This document shows, one piece after another, positions 8,591-16,350 of a DNA stretch of 64,000 nt (the first letter of the stretch is position 1; every line of letters begins with the position of its first letter). The notes beneath the pieces were generated by a model that saw nothing but the letters and a program-made list of their open reading frames with translations, made no database searches and was not told the origin of the DNA. The DNA comes from Vibrio algivorus (GTDB lineage: Bacteria; Pseudomonadota; Gammaproteobacteria; Enterobacterales; Vibrionaceae). The position numbers and the translations under genes were made by a program. The stretch spans positions 744,001 through 808,000 of the forward strand of contig NZ_AP018678.1 of assembly GCF_002218005.2 (NCBI RefSeq), written 5' to 3'.

Positions 8591-9772
8591 ATGTCTAAGT
8601 TTGATGTGGTGATCATTGGTGGTGGGATGGTTGGAGCCGCTCTAGCAGTTGGGCTCGCGAAGCAAAAAAAGACGGTTGCTTTGGTTGAAGGTAAACCTCC
8701 ATTGCCATTTGCACCATCACAGCCAATGGATCTACGAGTGTCTGCTATTTCAAAAGCCTCGGTTGATCTTCTAAGCCAGCTTGGTGCTTGGCAGTCAGTA
8801 GAAGATAAACGTGTTACGCCATATTTGGGGCTCGAAACTTGGGAACATCCTGAATGTCGTACTCGATTTCATGCTCATGATATTAATCTCGATAAACTCG
8901 GCTATATGGTTGAAAACCGCCTATTACAATTAGGTTTGTGGGAGCAATTTGATGCTTACCCTAATTTAACTATTATGTGCCCAAATAGCTTAGACAGATT
9001 AGAGTTTCTGACTGAATCAACCAAAGTTTACTTGGACTCTGGTGAATGTTTAGAAGCTTTATGGGTTGTGGGTGCAGATGGTGCCAACTCCAAAGTACGT
9101 CAACAGGCGAATATCGGAATTACGGCATGGGATTATCGCCAACGCTGCATGTTGATTAATGTTGCGTTACCTGATTTAGTTGATGGCAGTCAACGTGATG
9201 TGACATGGCAATGGTTTACTCCTTCAGGCCCTCGTTCGTTCTTACCGTTAGCTAAGACTAGTGATGGTGTTCAGCAAGGATCATTGGTGTGGTATGACAG
9301 CTCTAAACGCATTAAACAATTGCAATCTTTATCACCGGAAGCTTTACGCCAAGAAGTACTGACGCATTTCCCTAAAGAACTTGGTGATGTTACGGTGCTT
9401 CAAGCCGGATCTTTCCCTCTTACTCGTCGCCATGCGCAACAATATTTTGCGAATCGTTGTGTATTGGTTGGTGATTCAGCTCATACGATTAATCCATTAG
9501 CAGGGCAGGGCGTTAACTTAGGTTTTAAAGATGTCGCGGTTCTGCTGGATACCATTGCCGATAAAGGGCTCGACTCTGAACAGGCTTTTGTCGATTATCA
9601 AAAGCAAAGGCGTACGGATAATCTATTGATGCAAAGTGGAATGGATTTCTTCTATAAGACGTTCAGTAATGATATTCCTCCCCTAAAACTACTTAGAAAT
9701 GTCGCTTTAAAAGCGGCCGAGCATTCTGGTGAAATCAAGAAACAAGTGCTCAAGTATGCTCTAGGGTTATAA
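8591..9772 (+). CDS. ubiF: 3-demethoxyubiquinol 3-hydroxylase UbiF
   Basis: FAD-dependent monooxygenase of the UbiH/COQ6 family that performs the last ring hydroxylation in ubiquinone synthesis. The 393-residue protein begins with the FAD-binding dinucleotide fold VVIIGGGMVGAALAVGLA, has WVVGADGANSKVR in the middle, and has the second FAD motif VLVGDSAHTINPLAGQGVNLGFKD near 300. It is called UbiF rather than UbiH, UbiI or VisC because of its position divergent to miaB, as in E. coli, and its length (E. coli UbiF 391). The ATG at 8591 is preceded by ttgagg; an in-frame TTG 48 bases upstream has no such signal. A perfect 9-bp hairpin follows the gene. Confidence 0.92.
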   Translation: MSKFDVVIIGGGMVGAALAVGLAKQKKTVALVEGKPPLPFAPSQPMDLRVSAISKASVDLLSQLGAWQSVEDKRVTPYLGLETWEHPECRTRFHAHDINLDKLGYMVENRLLQLGLWEQFDAYPNLTIMCPNSLDRLEFLTESTKVYLDSGECLEALWVVGADGANSKVRQQANIGITAWDYRQRCMLINVALPDLVDGSQRDVTWQWFTPSGPRSFLPLAKTSDGVQQGSLVWYDSSKRIKQLQSLSPEALRQEVLTHFPKELGDVTVLQAGSFPLTRRHAQQYFANRCVLVGDSAHTINPLAGQGVNLGFKDVAVLLDTIADKGLDSEQAFVDYQKQRRTDNLLMQSGMDFFYKTFSNDIPPLKLLRNVALKAAEHSGEIKKQVLKYALGL

Positions 9773-9789
9773 ATCTCTTAGAAATGTAT

Positions 9790-9813
9790 GCAGCTTGCGA
9801 AATGGCAAGCTGC
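9790..9813 (+). terminator. Hairpin after ubiF, probable terminator
   Basis: Perfect 9-bp inverted repeat gcagcttgc / gcaagctgc with a 6-base loop, 18 bp after the ubiF stop. The following tactaaaattt is only weakly T-rich, so termination strength is uncertain. Confidence 0.5.
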
Positions 9814-9824
9814 TACTAAAATTT

Positions 9825-9866
<42 letters not shown>

Positions 9867-9870
9867 ATGA

Positions 9871-10908
9871 TCAGATAAATTTCACACAGGTGGGTGAGGG
9901 GATGTTATGTCTGATATTTGTATCTTGCAGTTCACCCGTTTGGTTATCACGCTTGAACACAACAAGATTATTACTTAGTTGGTTCGCTATTACTAACCAA
10001 TTGCCATCATCTGAAATCGCAAAATCACGGGCGAATTCACCACCACAATTTATCGAAAATTGGTGAGCGCATTCACCACTTTGTCCATCAAACTCAAAAC
10101 ATGCAATTAAGTTCTGGCGTCTTCCTGTCACATACACAAATCGTTCATCTGGCGAGAATTTAATTGCGCCTGCTGCTTGGCCGTTTTCGGTATTAGGCAA
10201 AGCTGATTGAGATCGTAATACTTGCCATTTATTTTGTACCTTATGCAAGGTGATTAATTGCTCTGATATTTCGCATAACACCAAGCCGAAAGTTTCATCT
10301 TTAGTGAAAACTGCATGTCTAGGACCACTTTCATTAGCTAGAGCTATGTTATACGAATGTGCTACAGAGAATGTGTTTGTTGATGGCTCTAAAGGAAAGA
10401 AACGCAAGCTGTCACAACCGAGATCAACCGTAACTAGTGTATTGCTTAGTGGTAGGAAAGTGGCTTGATGGGCGTGAGATTCAAATTCTTCCGAATTCGT
10501 AAAAGATTGGCTGTCTATCGTTTGAGTATATTGCTCGATAGTGCCTAGACTATTACAGGAAAAAATATCGACATGACCTGTACCATATTGCGCAGTCGCA
10601 ATGAATTGTAGTGTTGATGAATGCTCAATGTAGCAGGGCTTACTACCACATATAGGTTGTTTAGATAACAGTAAAGGAGCTCCATTCGTCAGTTGATATT
10701 GGCAAACGACGGGAGCCTGTGTTTCTAATACTTCGGATACGACACTCAATTGATGGTTTGAGTAATCGAAGTAGGATGGATGCTTTAGTTCTATATTAAG
10801 TGGTTCAATATTAAGCTTACTCGTCCGAGTGTTTAACTCTGCTCGATAAAGACCATTCTGATCGTCTTGATGACTATAACCACTGATGATAAGAGATAAC
10901 TCTGTCAT
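9871..10908 (-). CDS. Lactonase-family beta-propeller protein (6-phosphogluconolactonase YbhE/Pgl-like)
   Basis: A 345-residue protein with the repetitive blade pattern of the lactonase / YbhE seven-bladed propeller family; no signal peptide is obvious. Typical stretches are SGPRHAVFTKDETFGLVLCEI, AAGAIKFSPDERFVYVTGRRQNLIACFEFD and GGEFARDFAISDDGNWLVIANQLSNNLVVF. The E. coli member hydrolyses 6-phosphogluconolactone in the pentose phosphate pathway and has 331 residues. Divergence here is considerable, so the exact substrate is not certain. It is transcribed alone and converges with ubiF. A 38-bp remnant of the 267-bp element lies 32 bp upstream of the start. Confidence 0.72.
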   Translation of the reverse strand: MTELSLIISGYSHQDDQNGLYRAELNTRTSKLNIEPLNIELKHPSYFDYSNHQLSVVSEVLETQAPVVCQYQLTNGAPLLLSKQPICGSKPCYIEHSSTLQFIATAQYGTGHVDIFSCNSLGTIEQYTQTIDSQSFTNSEEFESHAHQATFLPLSNTLVTVDLGCDSLRFFPLEPSTNTFSVAHSYNIALANESGPRHAVFTKDETFGLVLCEISEQLITLHKVQNKWQVLRSQSALPNTENGQAAGAIKFSPDERFVYVTGRRQNLIACFEFDGQSGECAHQFSINCGGEFARDFAISDDGNWLVIANQLSNNLVVFKRDNQTGELQDTNIRHNIPSPTCVKFI

Positions 10909-10940
10909 ATTTCTTCCTACTTTATATACAGTTACGGTTA

Positions 10941-10978
10941 TCTTGCTGAAACTCGCATCTTGAGGTTACTTGGGTATA
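10941..10978. repeat. End fragment of the 267-bp element (solo terminal repeat)
   Basis: The stretch tcttgctgaaactcgcatct...acttgggtata matches the terminal 38 bases of copy B (28691-28728) with one difference. The rest of the element is absent, so this is a truncated relic in the promoter region of the lactonase-like gene. Confidence 0.8.
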
Positions 10979-11045
10979 AAGAATAAAGAAACGAAAATTG
11001 AGAAGTGAAAAGTGATGTGGATTACAAAGTTAGAAAAGTTATCAA

Positions 11046-11081
11046 TTTAAAAACGACAAAGCCCACAATGAAGTGGGCTTT
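11046..11081 (-). terminator. Terminator of the tRNA operon
   Basis: On minus, AAAGCCCAC ttcatt GTGGGCTTT followed by GTCGTTTTTAAA lies 9 bp beyond the last tRNA-Leu. A perfect 9-bp stem with a T run closes the 11-tRNA transcript. Confidence 0.85.
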
Positions 11082-11089
11082 GAAGATAA

Positions 11090-11174
11090 TGGTGCGGACG
11101 GAGAGACTTGAACTCTCACACCTTGCGGCGCCAGAACCTAAATCTGGTGCGTCTACCAATTCCGCCACGTCCGC
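11090..11174 (-). tRNA. tRNA-Leu (anticodon TAG), copy 1, GCGGACG acceptor
   Basis: 85 nt with encoded CCA. Acceptor GCGGACG / CGTCCGC, long variable arm, anticodon loop TTTAGGT, T loop TTCAAGT. Last gene of the operon. Confidence 0.97.
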
Positions 11175-11213
11175 ATGTTCGTGTTTGAGAGTAGTGCTCT
11201 CAATTTTCTCGAT

Positions 11214-11243
11214 AAAAAAAGCAAGCTGATTGGTTAAGCTTGC
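11214..11243 (-). terminator. Internal terminator-like hairpin between tRNA-Gln and tRNA-Leu (unit 1)
   Basis: Minus strand GCAAGCT taaccaatc AGCTTGC followed by seven Ts, the canonical rho-independent form, yet located inside the operon between tRNA genes. The same spacer carries an 11-bp perfect hairpin at 11252-11277 and a CTAG-rich palindrome at 11278-11306. Whether it terminates, attenuates or marks processing is unknown. Confidence 0.6.
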
Positions 11244-11316
11244 TTTTCGAGATGTACTTCAATTTTTTGAAGTACATTCCTAGTAACTAGAAAACTAGGG
11301 ACTAGGAACTATTATA

Positions 11317-11391
11317 TGGCTGGGCTACCTGGATTCGAACCAGGGAATGCCGGCATCAAAAGCCGGTGCCTTACCGCTTGGCGATAGCCCA
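11317..11391 (-). tRNA. tRNA-Gln (anticodon TTG), copy 1
   Basis: 75 nt with encoded CCA. Acceptor TGGGCTA / TAGCCCA, anticodon loop TTTTGAT, T loop TTCGAAT. Identical in sequence to the other three Gln copies in this array. Confidence 0.97.
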
Positions 11392-11474
11392 GTCGACGAA
11401 GCTCGAATTTTCGTTACTCGTCGCTCGATGTTTTTCGAGAAACGAGACTCGATAACCGAGAAACGTTTTAATTA

Positions 11475-11559
11475 TGGTGCGGTCGGAGAGACTTGAACTC
11501 TCACACCTTGCGGCGCCAGAACCTAAATCTGGTGCGTCTACCAATTCCGCCACGACCGC
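11475..11559 (-). tRNA. tRNA-Leu (TAG), copy 2, GCGGTCG acceptor
   Basis: 85 nt with CCA. Same as copy 1 except that the fifth acceptor pair is flipped on both sides (GCGGTCG / CGACCGC), keeping the stem paired. Confidence 0.97.
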
Positions 11560-11598
11560 ATGTTCGTGTTTGAGAGTAGTGCTCTCAATTTTCTCGAT

Positions 11599-11628
11599 AA
11601 AAAAAGCAAGCTGATTGGTTAAGCTTGC
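11599..11628 (-). terminator. Internal terminator-like hairpin (unit 2)
   Basis: Exact second copy of the hairpin at 11214: minus strand GCAAGCT / AGCTTGC stem followed by seven Ts, again between a tRNA-Gln and the next tRNA-Leu. Confidence 0.6.
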
Positions 11629-11701
11629 TTTTCGAGATGTACTTTTATTTTTTGAAGTACATTCCTAGTAACTAGAAAACTAGGGACTAGGAACTATTAT
11701 A

Positions 11702-11776
11702 TGGCTGGGCTACCTGGATTCGAACCAGGGAATGCCGGCATCAAAAGCCGGTGCCTTACCGCTTGGCGATAGCCCA
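11702..11776 (-). tRNA. tRNA-Gln (TTG), copy 2
   Basis: 75 nt with CCA; same sequence and structure as the copy at 11317, in the second 385-bp unit. Confidence 0.97.
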
Positions 11777-11859
11777 GTCGACGAAGCTCGAATTTTCGTT
11801 ACTCATCGCTCGATGTTTTTCGAGAAACGAGACTCGATAACCGAGAAGCGTTTTAATTA

Positions 11860-11944
11860 TGGTGCGGACGGAGAGACTTGAACTCTCACACCTTGCGGCG
11901 CCAGAACCTAAATCTGGTGCGTCTACCAATTCCGCCACGTCCGC
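11860..11944 (-). tRNA. tRNA-Leu (TAG), copy 3, GCGGACG acceptor
   Basis: 85 nt with CCA. Acceptor type GCGGACG, like copy 1. The spacer on its 5' side (11945-12051) carries a decayed form of the unit hairpin (gtaaactgattggttaagtttac). Confidence 0.97.
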
Positions 11945-12051
11945 AAAAACGTGTTTAGGGAATAAACCCTAATCAATCGAAGAATTGTAAACTGATTGGT
12001 TAAGTTTACCTTCGAGAAACGAGACTCAATAATCGAGTAACGTCAATAAAA

Positions 12052-12126
12052 TGGCTGGGCTACCTGGATTCGAACCAGGGAATGCCGGCATCAAAAGCCG
12101 GTGCCTTACCGCTTGGCGATAGCCCA
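12052..12126 (-). tRNA. tRNA-Gln (TTG), copy 3
   Basis: 75 nt with CCA; anticodon loop TTTTGAT. Only 9 bp from the preceding tRNA-Leu. Confidence 0.97.
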
Positions 12127-12135
12127 ACTGAATAA

Positions 12136-12220
12136 TGGTGCGGTCGGAGAGACTTGAACTCTCACACCTTGCGGCGCCAGAACCTAAATCTGGTGCGTCT
12201 ACCAATTCCGCCACGACCGC
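12136..12220 (-). tRNA. tRNA-Leu (TAG), copy 4, GCGGTCG acceptor
   Basis: 85 nt with CCA; acceptor type GCGGTCG / CGACCGC, like copies 2 and 5. Confidence 0.97.
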
Positions 12221-12325
12221 AAATTCGTGACTAGGACGAATCCTAGCTTTCGATATTAATGGCAAGTTGATTGGTTAAACTTGCTTATCGAATAACGACC
12301 CTTTATAAAAGCATCGTTTAAAATA

Positions 12326-12402
12326 TGGTGGCTACGACGGGATTCGAACCTGTGACCCCATCATTATGAGTGATGTGCTCTAACCAACTGAGCTACGTAG
12401 CC
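12326..12402 (-). tRNA. tRNA-Met (elongator, anticodon CAT), copy 1
   Basis: 77 nt with CCA. Acceptor GGCTACG / CGTAGCC, anticodon loop CTCATAA, T loop TTCGAAT. The base-paired first position and lack of initiator features indicate the elongator type. Confidence 0.95.
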
Positions 12403-12538
12403 AATAGTTACTGAGTAACTTTATTTTGAGCAGAGTAATATAATATAAACTCGCTCTTTGTTCCACCTTCGATGAAACTTTTTCTTTGAGCTTTTGCTCT
12501 TCCTAGAAACTAAGGACTAGCTATCTAGGAACTTAATA

Positions 12539-12613
12539 TGGCTGGGCTACCTGGATTCGAACCAGGGAATGCCGGCATCAAAAGCCGGTGCCTTACCGCT
12601 TGGCGATAGCCCA
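12539..12613 (-). tRNA. tRNA-Gln (TTG), copy 4
   Basis: 75 nt with CCA; part of the promoter-proximal 352-bp unit, same sequence as the other Gln copies. Confidence 0.97.
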
Positions 12614-12622
12614 ACTGAATAA

Positions 12623-12707
12623 TGGTGCGGTCGGAGAGACTTGAACTCTCACACCTTGCGGCGCCAGAACCTAAATCTGGTGCGTCTACCAATTCCGCCA
12701 CGACCGC
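12623..12707 (-). tRNA. tRNA-Leu (TAG), copy 5, GCGGTCG acceptor
   Basis: 85 nt with CCA; acceptor type GCGGTCG, identical to copy 4. Confidence 0.97.
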
Positions 12708-12812
12708 AAATTCGTGACTAGGACGAATCCTAGCTTTCGATATTAATGGCAAGTTGATTGGTTAAACTTGCTTATCGAATAACGACCCTTTATAAAAGCA
12801 TCGTTTAAAATA

Positions 12813-12889
12813 TGGTGGCTACGACGGGATTCGAACCTGTGACCCCATCATTATGAGTGATGTGCTCTAACCAACTGAGCTACGTAGCC
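12813..12889 (-). tRNA. tRNA-Met (elongator, CAT), copy 2, first gene of the operon
   Basis: 77 nt with CCA; identical to the copy at 12326. Its 5' end is 37 bp from the -10 box of the operon promoter. Confidence 0.95.
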
Positions 12890-12926
12890 TAAATTTTGTT
12901 GTCCCTGTGTCTCAAGGACGGAGCGC

Positions 12927-12955
12927 ATTATGCGTATCTGGGCCGCAAGCGTCAA
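12927..12955 (-). promoter_or_regulatory. Strong stable-RNA promoter of the tRNA operon
   Basis: On minus, -35 TTGACG, a 17-bp spacer and -10 CATAAT, followed by the GC-rich discriminator GCGCTCC. This is the textbook form of a stringently controlled stable-RNA promoter; stringent control itself is inferred. An A/T-rich run (TTTATTAAAAAAAAC) sits just upstream like an UP element. Confidence 0.88.
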
Positions 12956-13094
12956 CAGTTTTTTTTAATAAATTGGCATTCTTGAATTGTTCGACTTTTT
13001 TTTAAACAAAAAGCGTTGTTTGTGAGCAAATACTAGTGCTTAAAGAGAACTTTTCTCAAAAGAACCGTCTTTCAAAGACTTAATTCAAATAATA

Positions 13095-13121
13095 AAAAAG
13101 CCAGCAAATGGCTGGCTTTAT
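13095..13121 (-). terminator. Terminator after ychF
   Basis: Stem aaagccagc / gctggcttt with a 5-base loop; on minus it is followed by TTTATTATT. It lies about 30 bp beyond the ychF stop. The plus strand also has a short T tail. Confidence 0.8.
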
Positions 13122-13151
13122 ACAAACTTAAAAAAAAAGAATGTTTGCTAT

Positions 13152-14243
13152 TTATACGTTAAAGCGGAAATGAACAACATCGCCATCTTTTACGATGTAA
13201 TCTTTACCTTCTAAACGCCATTTACCGGCTTCTTTAGCGCCACTTTCACCTTTAAACTGGATAAAATCTTCATAGCCAACGACTTCGGCACGGATAAATC
13301 CTTTTTCAAAATCAGTATGGATTTTACCAGCAGCTTGTGGAGCAGTTGCACCAACAGGAATCGTCCAAGCGCGAACTTCTTGTACGCCAGCAGTGAAGTA
13401 GGTTTGTAAGTCTAGTAATTCATAACCTGAGCGGATTACACGGTTTAAACCTGGTTCTTCAATACCCAAATCAGCCAAAAACTCGTTACGGTCTTCTTCG
13501 TCTAACTCTGACATTTCAGATTCAATCGCTGCACAGACCGGTACTACAACTGCATTTTCGCCTTTTGCGTATTCACGCACTTGATCTAAGAATGGATTAT
13601 TTTCAAAACCATCTTCGTTGACGTTAGCAATGTACATGGTTGGCTTTAACGTAAGGAAGTTTAAGTAACCTACCGCAGCAAGCTCTTCTTTACTTAATTC
13701 TACAGAGCGAGCCATGCCACCTTCAGTGAATACTGGAAGTAATTTCTCTAGTACTGTGATTTCATATTTAGCGTCTTTATCTCCACCTTTTGCTTTTTTA
13801 GCTTGGCGTTGAATTGCACGCTCACAACTATCTAAATCAGCTAGAGCAAGTTCAAGGTTAATAATTTCGATATCTTCAATTGGTGAGATGCGACCTGCAA
13901 CGTGAACGATGTTTTCGTTCTCAAAGCAGCGAACAACGTGACCAATCGCATCAGTTTCACGGATGTTAGCTAGGAATTTGTTACCTAAACCTTCACCTTT
14001 TGATGCACCCGCAACTAAACCTGCGATATCAACAAATTCCATAGTCGTTGGAAGAATTCGTTTAGGGTTAACAATTTCAGCTAACGCATCTAGACGTAGA
14101 TCTGGCACAGGTACGACACCCGTATTCGGCTCAATCGTACAGAAAGGGAAGTTAGCCGCTTCAATGCCAGCTTTGGTTAGTGCATTAAATAGAGTTGATT
14201 TACCTACGTTTGGTAAACCGACGATTCCACATTTGAAACCCAT
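13152..14243 (-). CDS. ychF: Redox-regulated ATPase YchF (OLA1/Obg-related)
   Basis: Universally conserved P-loop protein of the Obg/OLA1 group that prefers ATP over GTP and binds ribosomes. The 363-residue protein starts with the G1 box GLPNVGKSTLFNALTKAG, continues with FPFCTIEPNTG and the G3 box DIAGLVAGASKGEGLGNKFL, and carries a C-terminal TGS domain (about 280-363, FTAGVQEVRAWTIP...GKIHTDFEKGFIRAEV). It lies 69 bp downstream of pth on the same strand; pth-ychF is the usual pairing in gamma-proteobacteria. Confidence 0.97.
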   Translation of the reverse strand: MGFKCGIVGLPNVGKSTLFNALTKAGIEAANFPFCTIEPNTGVVPVPDLRLDALAEIVNPKRILPTTMEFVDIAGLVAGASKGEGLGNKFLANIRETDAIGHVVRCFENENIVHVAGRISPIEDIEIINLELALADLDSCERAIQRQAKKAKGGDKDAKYEITVLEKLLPVFTEGGMARSVELSKEELAAVGYLNFLTLKPTMYIANVNEDGFENNPFLDQVREYAKGENAVVVPVCAAIESEMSELDEEDRNEFLADLGIEEPGLNRVIRSGYELLDLQTYFTAGVQEVRAWTIPVGATAPQAAGKIHTDFEKGFIRAEVVGYEDFIQFKGESGAKEAGKWRLEGKDYIVKDGDVVHFRFNV

Positions 14244-14312
14244 GATATTAACCTTCTTTCATTCGGCATCGTTAGCCGACTTATGTTGTAATTTGATGAT
14301 TCGTAAAATGAC

Positions 14313-14903
14313 TTATTCAGCTTTAAAAGTATGTAATCTATTTTGAGCTTTTGCTAAGCCGTCTTTGAGTAGGATGTCTAAGCTCCTTACTGACTCATCG
14401 ACCACTGCATCGAGTAACTCTTGCTCTTTGGTTGGGGCTTTACCGAGAACATAACCTGCCACGCGGTCTTTATGTCCTGGGTGGCCAATACCTATCCTAA
14501 GACGGTAAAAATCTTTGTTGTTAGCTTGCTTGGCAATAATATCTTTTAAGCCGTTATGGCCGCCATGCCCGCCACCTTTTTTGAATTTAGCAACACCCGG
14601 AGGAAGGTCTAGCTCATCATGAGCAACCATGATTTCCTCAGGTTTTATTTGGTAAAATTTAGCGAGAGCAGAAACGGATTTACCAGACAGATTCATGAAG
14701 GTCGTTGGTATCAGTAATCGCAGATCTTGGCCATTGACCAGAATGCGTCCGGTGTAACCATAAAACTTACTTTCATCTTTTAGCGTGACGTTATGGACGC
14801 GAGCTAATTCTTCAACCACCCATGCACCTGCATTATGGCGTGTTTTTGCATATTCAGGCCCAGGATTCGCCAGACCAACAAGTAATTTGATAGGTTGAAT
14901 CAA
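14313..14903 (-). CDS. pth: Peptidyl-tRNA hydrolase
   Basis: Essential cytosolic esterase that frees tRNA from prematurely released peptidyl-tRNA. The 196 residues show the family site: N13 and H23 in LVGLANPGPEYAKTRHNAGAW, D96 in MVAHDELDLPPG and the glycine-rich FKKGGGHGGHNGLKD. These correspond to N10, H20 and D93 of the E. coli enzyme. First gene of the pth-ychF pair; its promoter should lie in the 190-bp gap shared with the divergent small gene at 15095. Confidence 0.97.
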   Translation of the reverse strand: MIQPIKLLVGLANPGPEYAKTRHNAGAWVVEELARVHNVTLKDESKFYGYTGRILVNGQDLRLLIPTTFMNLSGKSVSALAKFYQIKPEEIMVAHDELDLPPGVAKFKKGGGHGGHNGLKDIIAKQANNKDFYRLRIGIGHPGHKDRVAGYVLGKAPTKEQELLDAVVDESVRSLDILLKDGLAKAQNRLHTFKAE

Positions 14904-15094
14904 AGTCTAGTTCTCTTTTCAAATTTAAAAAGCGCGGCATGATAACACACTTTATGACGTGATGTCGTAGGTGTAATGGCTTTTCGTTGAGGACTTTGGG
15001 AGTTTTTTAAATATGCCATATTGTGATGGGTTCGATGGTTAATATGCTATATGGTGCTAGATTAAAAGATAGTTAATAAAAGTAAGGGAACTTT

Positions 15095-15313
15095 ATGATC
15101 TCAGAAAAAGAAAAACTAGCTGCACGACTTGAAGCCAAGAAAAAAGAATTTGAAGCAGATTTAGCTAAAGCCAAGGCTGACTCTTTGGAAGACTTTAGCC
15201 AAAAATCAAAAGAGTTAGAAGAAAAAATAAAGAAAACCAAAGCGCACTTGAAAGATGTTACTCATAATTTTACGGAAGATGTAGCTAAAAGAGTTAATGA
15301 TTGGTTGAAGTAA
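15095..15313 (+). CDS. Small charged coiled-coil protein, unknown function
   Basis: A 72-residue protein not recognised from any named family. It is very rich in Lys, Glu and Ala and reads as one long amphipathic helix or coiled coil (KLAARLEAKKKEFEADLAKA, SKELEEKIKKTKAHLK), ending in AKRVNDWLK. There is no signal peptide and no cysteine. A good ribosome binding site (taaggg) sits 6 bases before the ATG, and a strong bidirectional terminator shared with prs follows. A complete small transcription unit with its own signals suggests a real gene; self-association or RNA/DNA binding would fit, but nothing specific can be claimed. Confidence 0.7.
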   Translation: MISEKEKLAARLEAKKKEFEADLAKAKADSLEDFSQKSKELEEKIKKTKAHLKDVTHNFTEDVAKRVNDWLK

Positions 15314-15319
15314 ACTAAA

Positions 15320-15359
15320 TAAAAAAAGCCACTTTACCTCGAAGTAAAGTGGCTTTTTA
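15320..15359. terminator. Bidirectional terminator between the small gene and prs
   Basis: A 14-bp stem aaaagccactttac / gtaaagtggctttt with a short loop, A run on the left and T run on the right, so it can serve both converging genes. Confidence 0.88.
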
Positions 15360-15378
15360 TCTAAGTATTTGCCAATCT

Positions 15379-16323
15379 TTAGTTAAACATCGCAGAAATA
15401 GATTCTTCGTTGCTAATACGACGAATGGCTTCAGCAAGCATGCTTGAAAGCGTTAATTGAGTAACTTTACCCGTTGCTTTCATCTCTTCTGATAACTTAA
15501 TTGAGTCAGTAATGATTACTTGGTCAAGTACAGAGTTTTTGATGTTTTCAGCAGCTTTTCCTGAGAATACGGCGTGAGTGGCATAAGCAAATACACGCTT
15601 AGCTCCGCGCTCTTTAAGAGCTTCCGCTGCTTTACATAGTGTGCCACCGGTATCGATCATATCATCAACGATCACACAGTCACGACCTTTAACATCACCA
15701 ATTAAGTTCATAACTTCAGAAACGTTAGCACGAGGGCGACGCTTATCAACGATAGCGATGTCAGTATCATCTAACATTTTTGCTGTTGCACGAGCACGTA
15801 CAACACCGCCTAGGTCAGGAGATACAACAACAGGATCTTCAAGGTTACGAGACTTCATATCTTCCATTAGTACTGGCGTACCGAAGATATTATCAACAGG
15901 AACATCGAAGAAGCCTTGAATTTGCTCTGCGTGTAGGTCGATAGTTAGAACGCGGTCTACACCAACGTTAGAAAGGAAGTCTGCAACAACTTTTGCAGTG
16001 ATTGGAACACGAGCTGAACGGACACGACGGTCTTGGCGTGCGTAACCAAAGTAAGGAATTACCGCTGTAATACGACCCGCAGAAGCGCGGCGCATTGCAT
16101 CGATCATTACGACTAATTCCATTAAGTTGTCGTTGGTTGGGGCACAGGTAGATTGGATGATGAATACATCACTACCACGAACATTTTCATTGATTTGTAC
16201 AGCGACTTCGCCGTCGGAAAAACGGTTAACAGTTGCGTCACCAAGGGAAATGTAAAGACGATCTGCAATACGTTGGGCTAGTTCAGGTGTGGCGTTACCA
16301 GCAAATAGCTTCATATCAGGCAC
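15379..16323 (-). CDS. prs: Ribose-phosphate pyrophosphokinase (PRPP synthetase)
   Basis: Cytosolic enzyme making PRPP from ribose 5-phosphate and ATP, the precursor for purines, pyrimidines, His, Trp and NAD. The 314-residue protein starts MPDMKLFAGNATPELA as in E. coli (315). The ATP region YFGYARQDRR, the catalytic flexible-loop segment ALVDKRRP-like (here AIVDKRRPRAN), and the PRPP signature CVIVDDMIDTGGTLC are all present. It follows ispE by 27 bp in the conserved lolB-ispE-prs order and ends at a bidirectional terminator. Confidence 0.98.
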   Translation of the reverse strand: MPDMKLFAGNATPELAQRIADRLYISLGDATVNRFSDGEVAVQINENVRGSDVFIIQSTCAPTNDNLMELVVMIDAMRRASAGRITAVIPYFGYARQDRRVRSARVPITAKVVADFLSNVGVDRVLTIDLHAEQIQGFFDVPVDNIFGTPVLMEDMKSRNLEDPVVVSPDLGGVVRARATAKMLDDTDIAIVDKRRPRANVSEVMNLIGDVKGRDCVIVDDMIDTGGTLCKAAEALKERGAKRVFAYATHAVFSGKAAENIKNSVLDQVIITDSIKLSEEMKATGKVTQLTLSSMLAEAIRRISNEESISAMFN

Positions 16324-16350
16324 GGTGGAAACCTCGGGTTGCGTCCAGTT

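Larger units (their letters stand above)
11090..11859. repeat. Tandem duplication of a 385-bp tRNA-Leu/tRNA-Gln unit
   Basis: Bases 11090-11474 and 11475-11859 are near-identical over tRNA-Leu, a hairpin-rich spacer, tRNA-Gln and the next spacer. The few visible differences include the acceptor base-pair flip in tRNA-Leu, a ttcaat/tttat change in a hairpin arm, and single changes in the second spacer. A third partial unit starts at 11860. Confidence 0.93.
12051..12889. repeat. Direct repeat of a 352-bp Gln-Leu-Met tRNA unit
   Basis: Bases 12051-12402 and 12538-12889 appear identical by eye over tRNA-Gln, tRNA-Leu, tRNA-Met and both internal spacers (period 487 bp). The 135 bp between them (12403-12537) is unrelated sequence with CTAG motifs. 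This duplication is separate from the 385-bp one further downstream. Confidence 0.93.

Noticed and set aside
11371..12752. Several plus-looking small proteins of type MAELVDAPDLGSGAARCESSSL on the minus strand
   Set aside because: They are translations of tRNA-Gln and tRNA-Leu genes in the array, a well-known annotation artefact, not coding sequence.
11090..12889. Regularly spaced repeats resembling a CRISPR array
   Set aside because: The repeats are folded tRNA genes with CCA ends and differing lengths (75, 77, 85 nt), not short uniform repeats with unique spacers.
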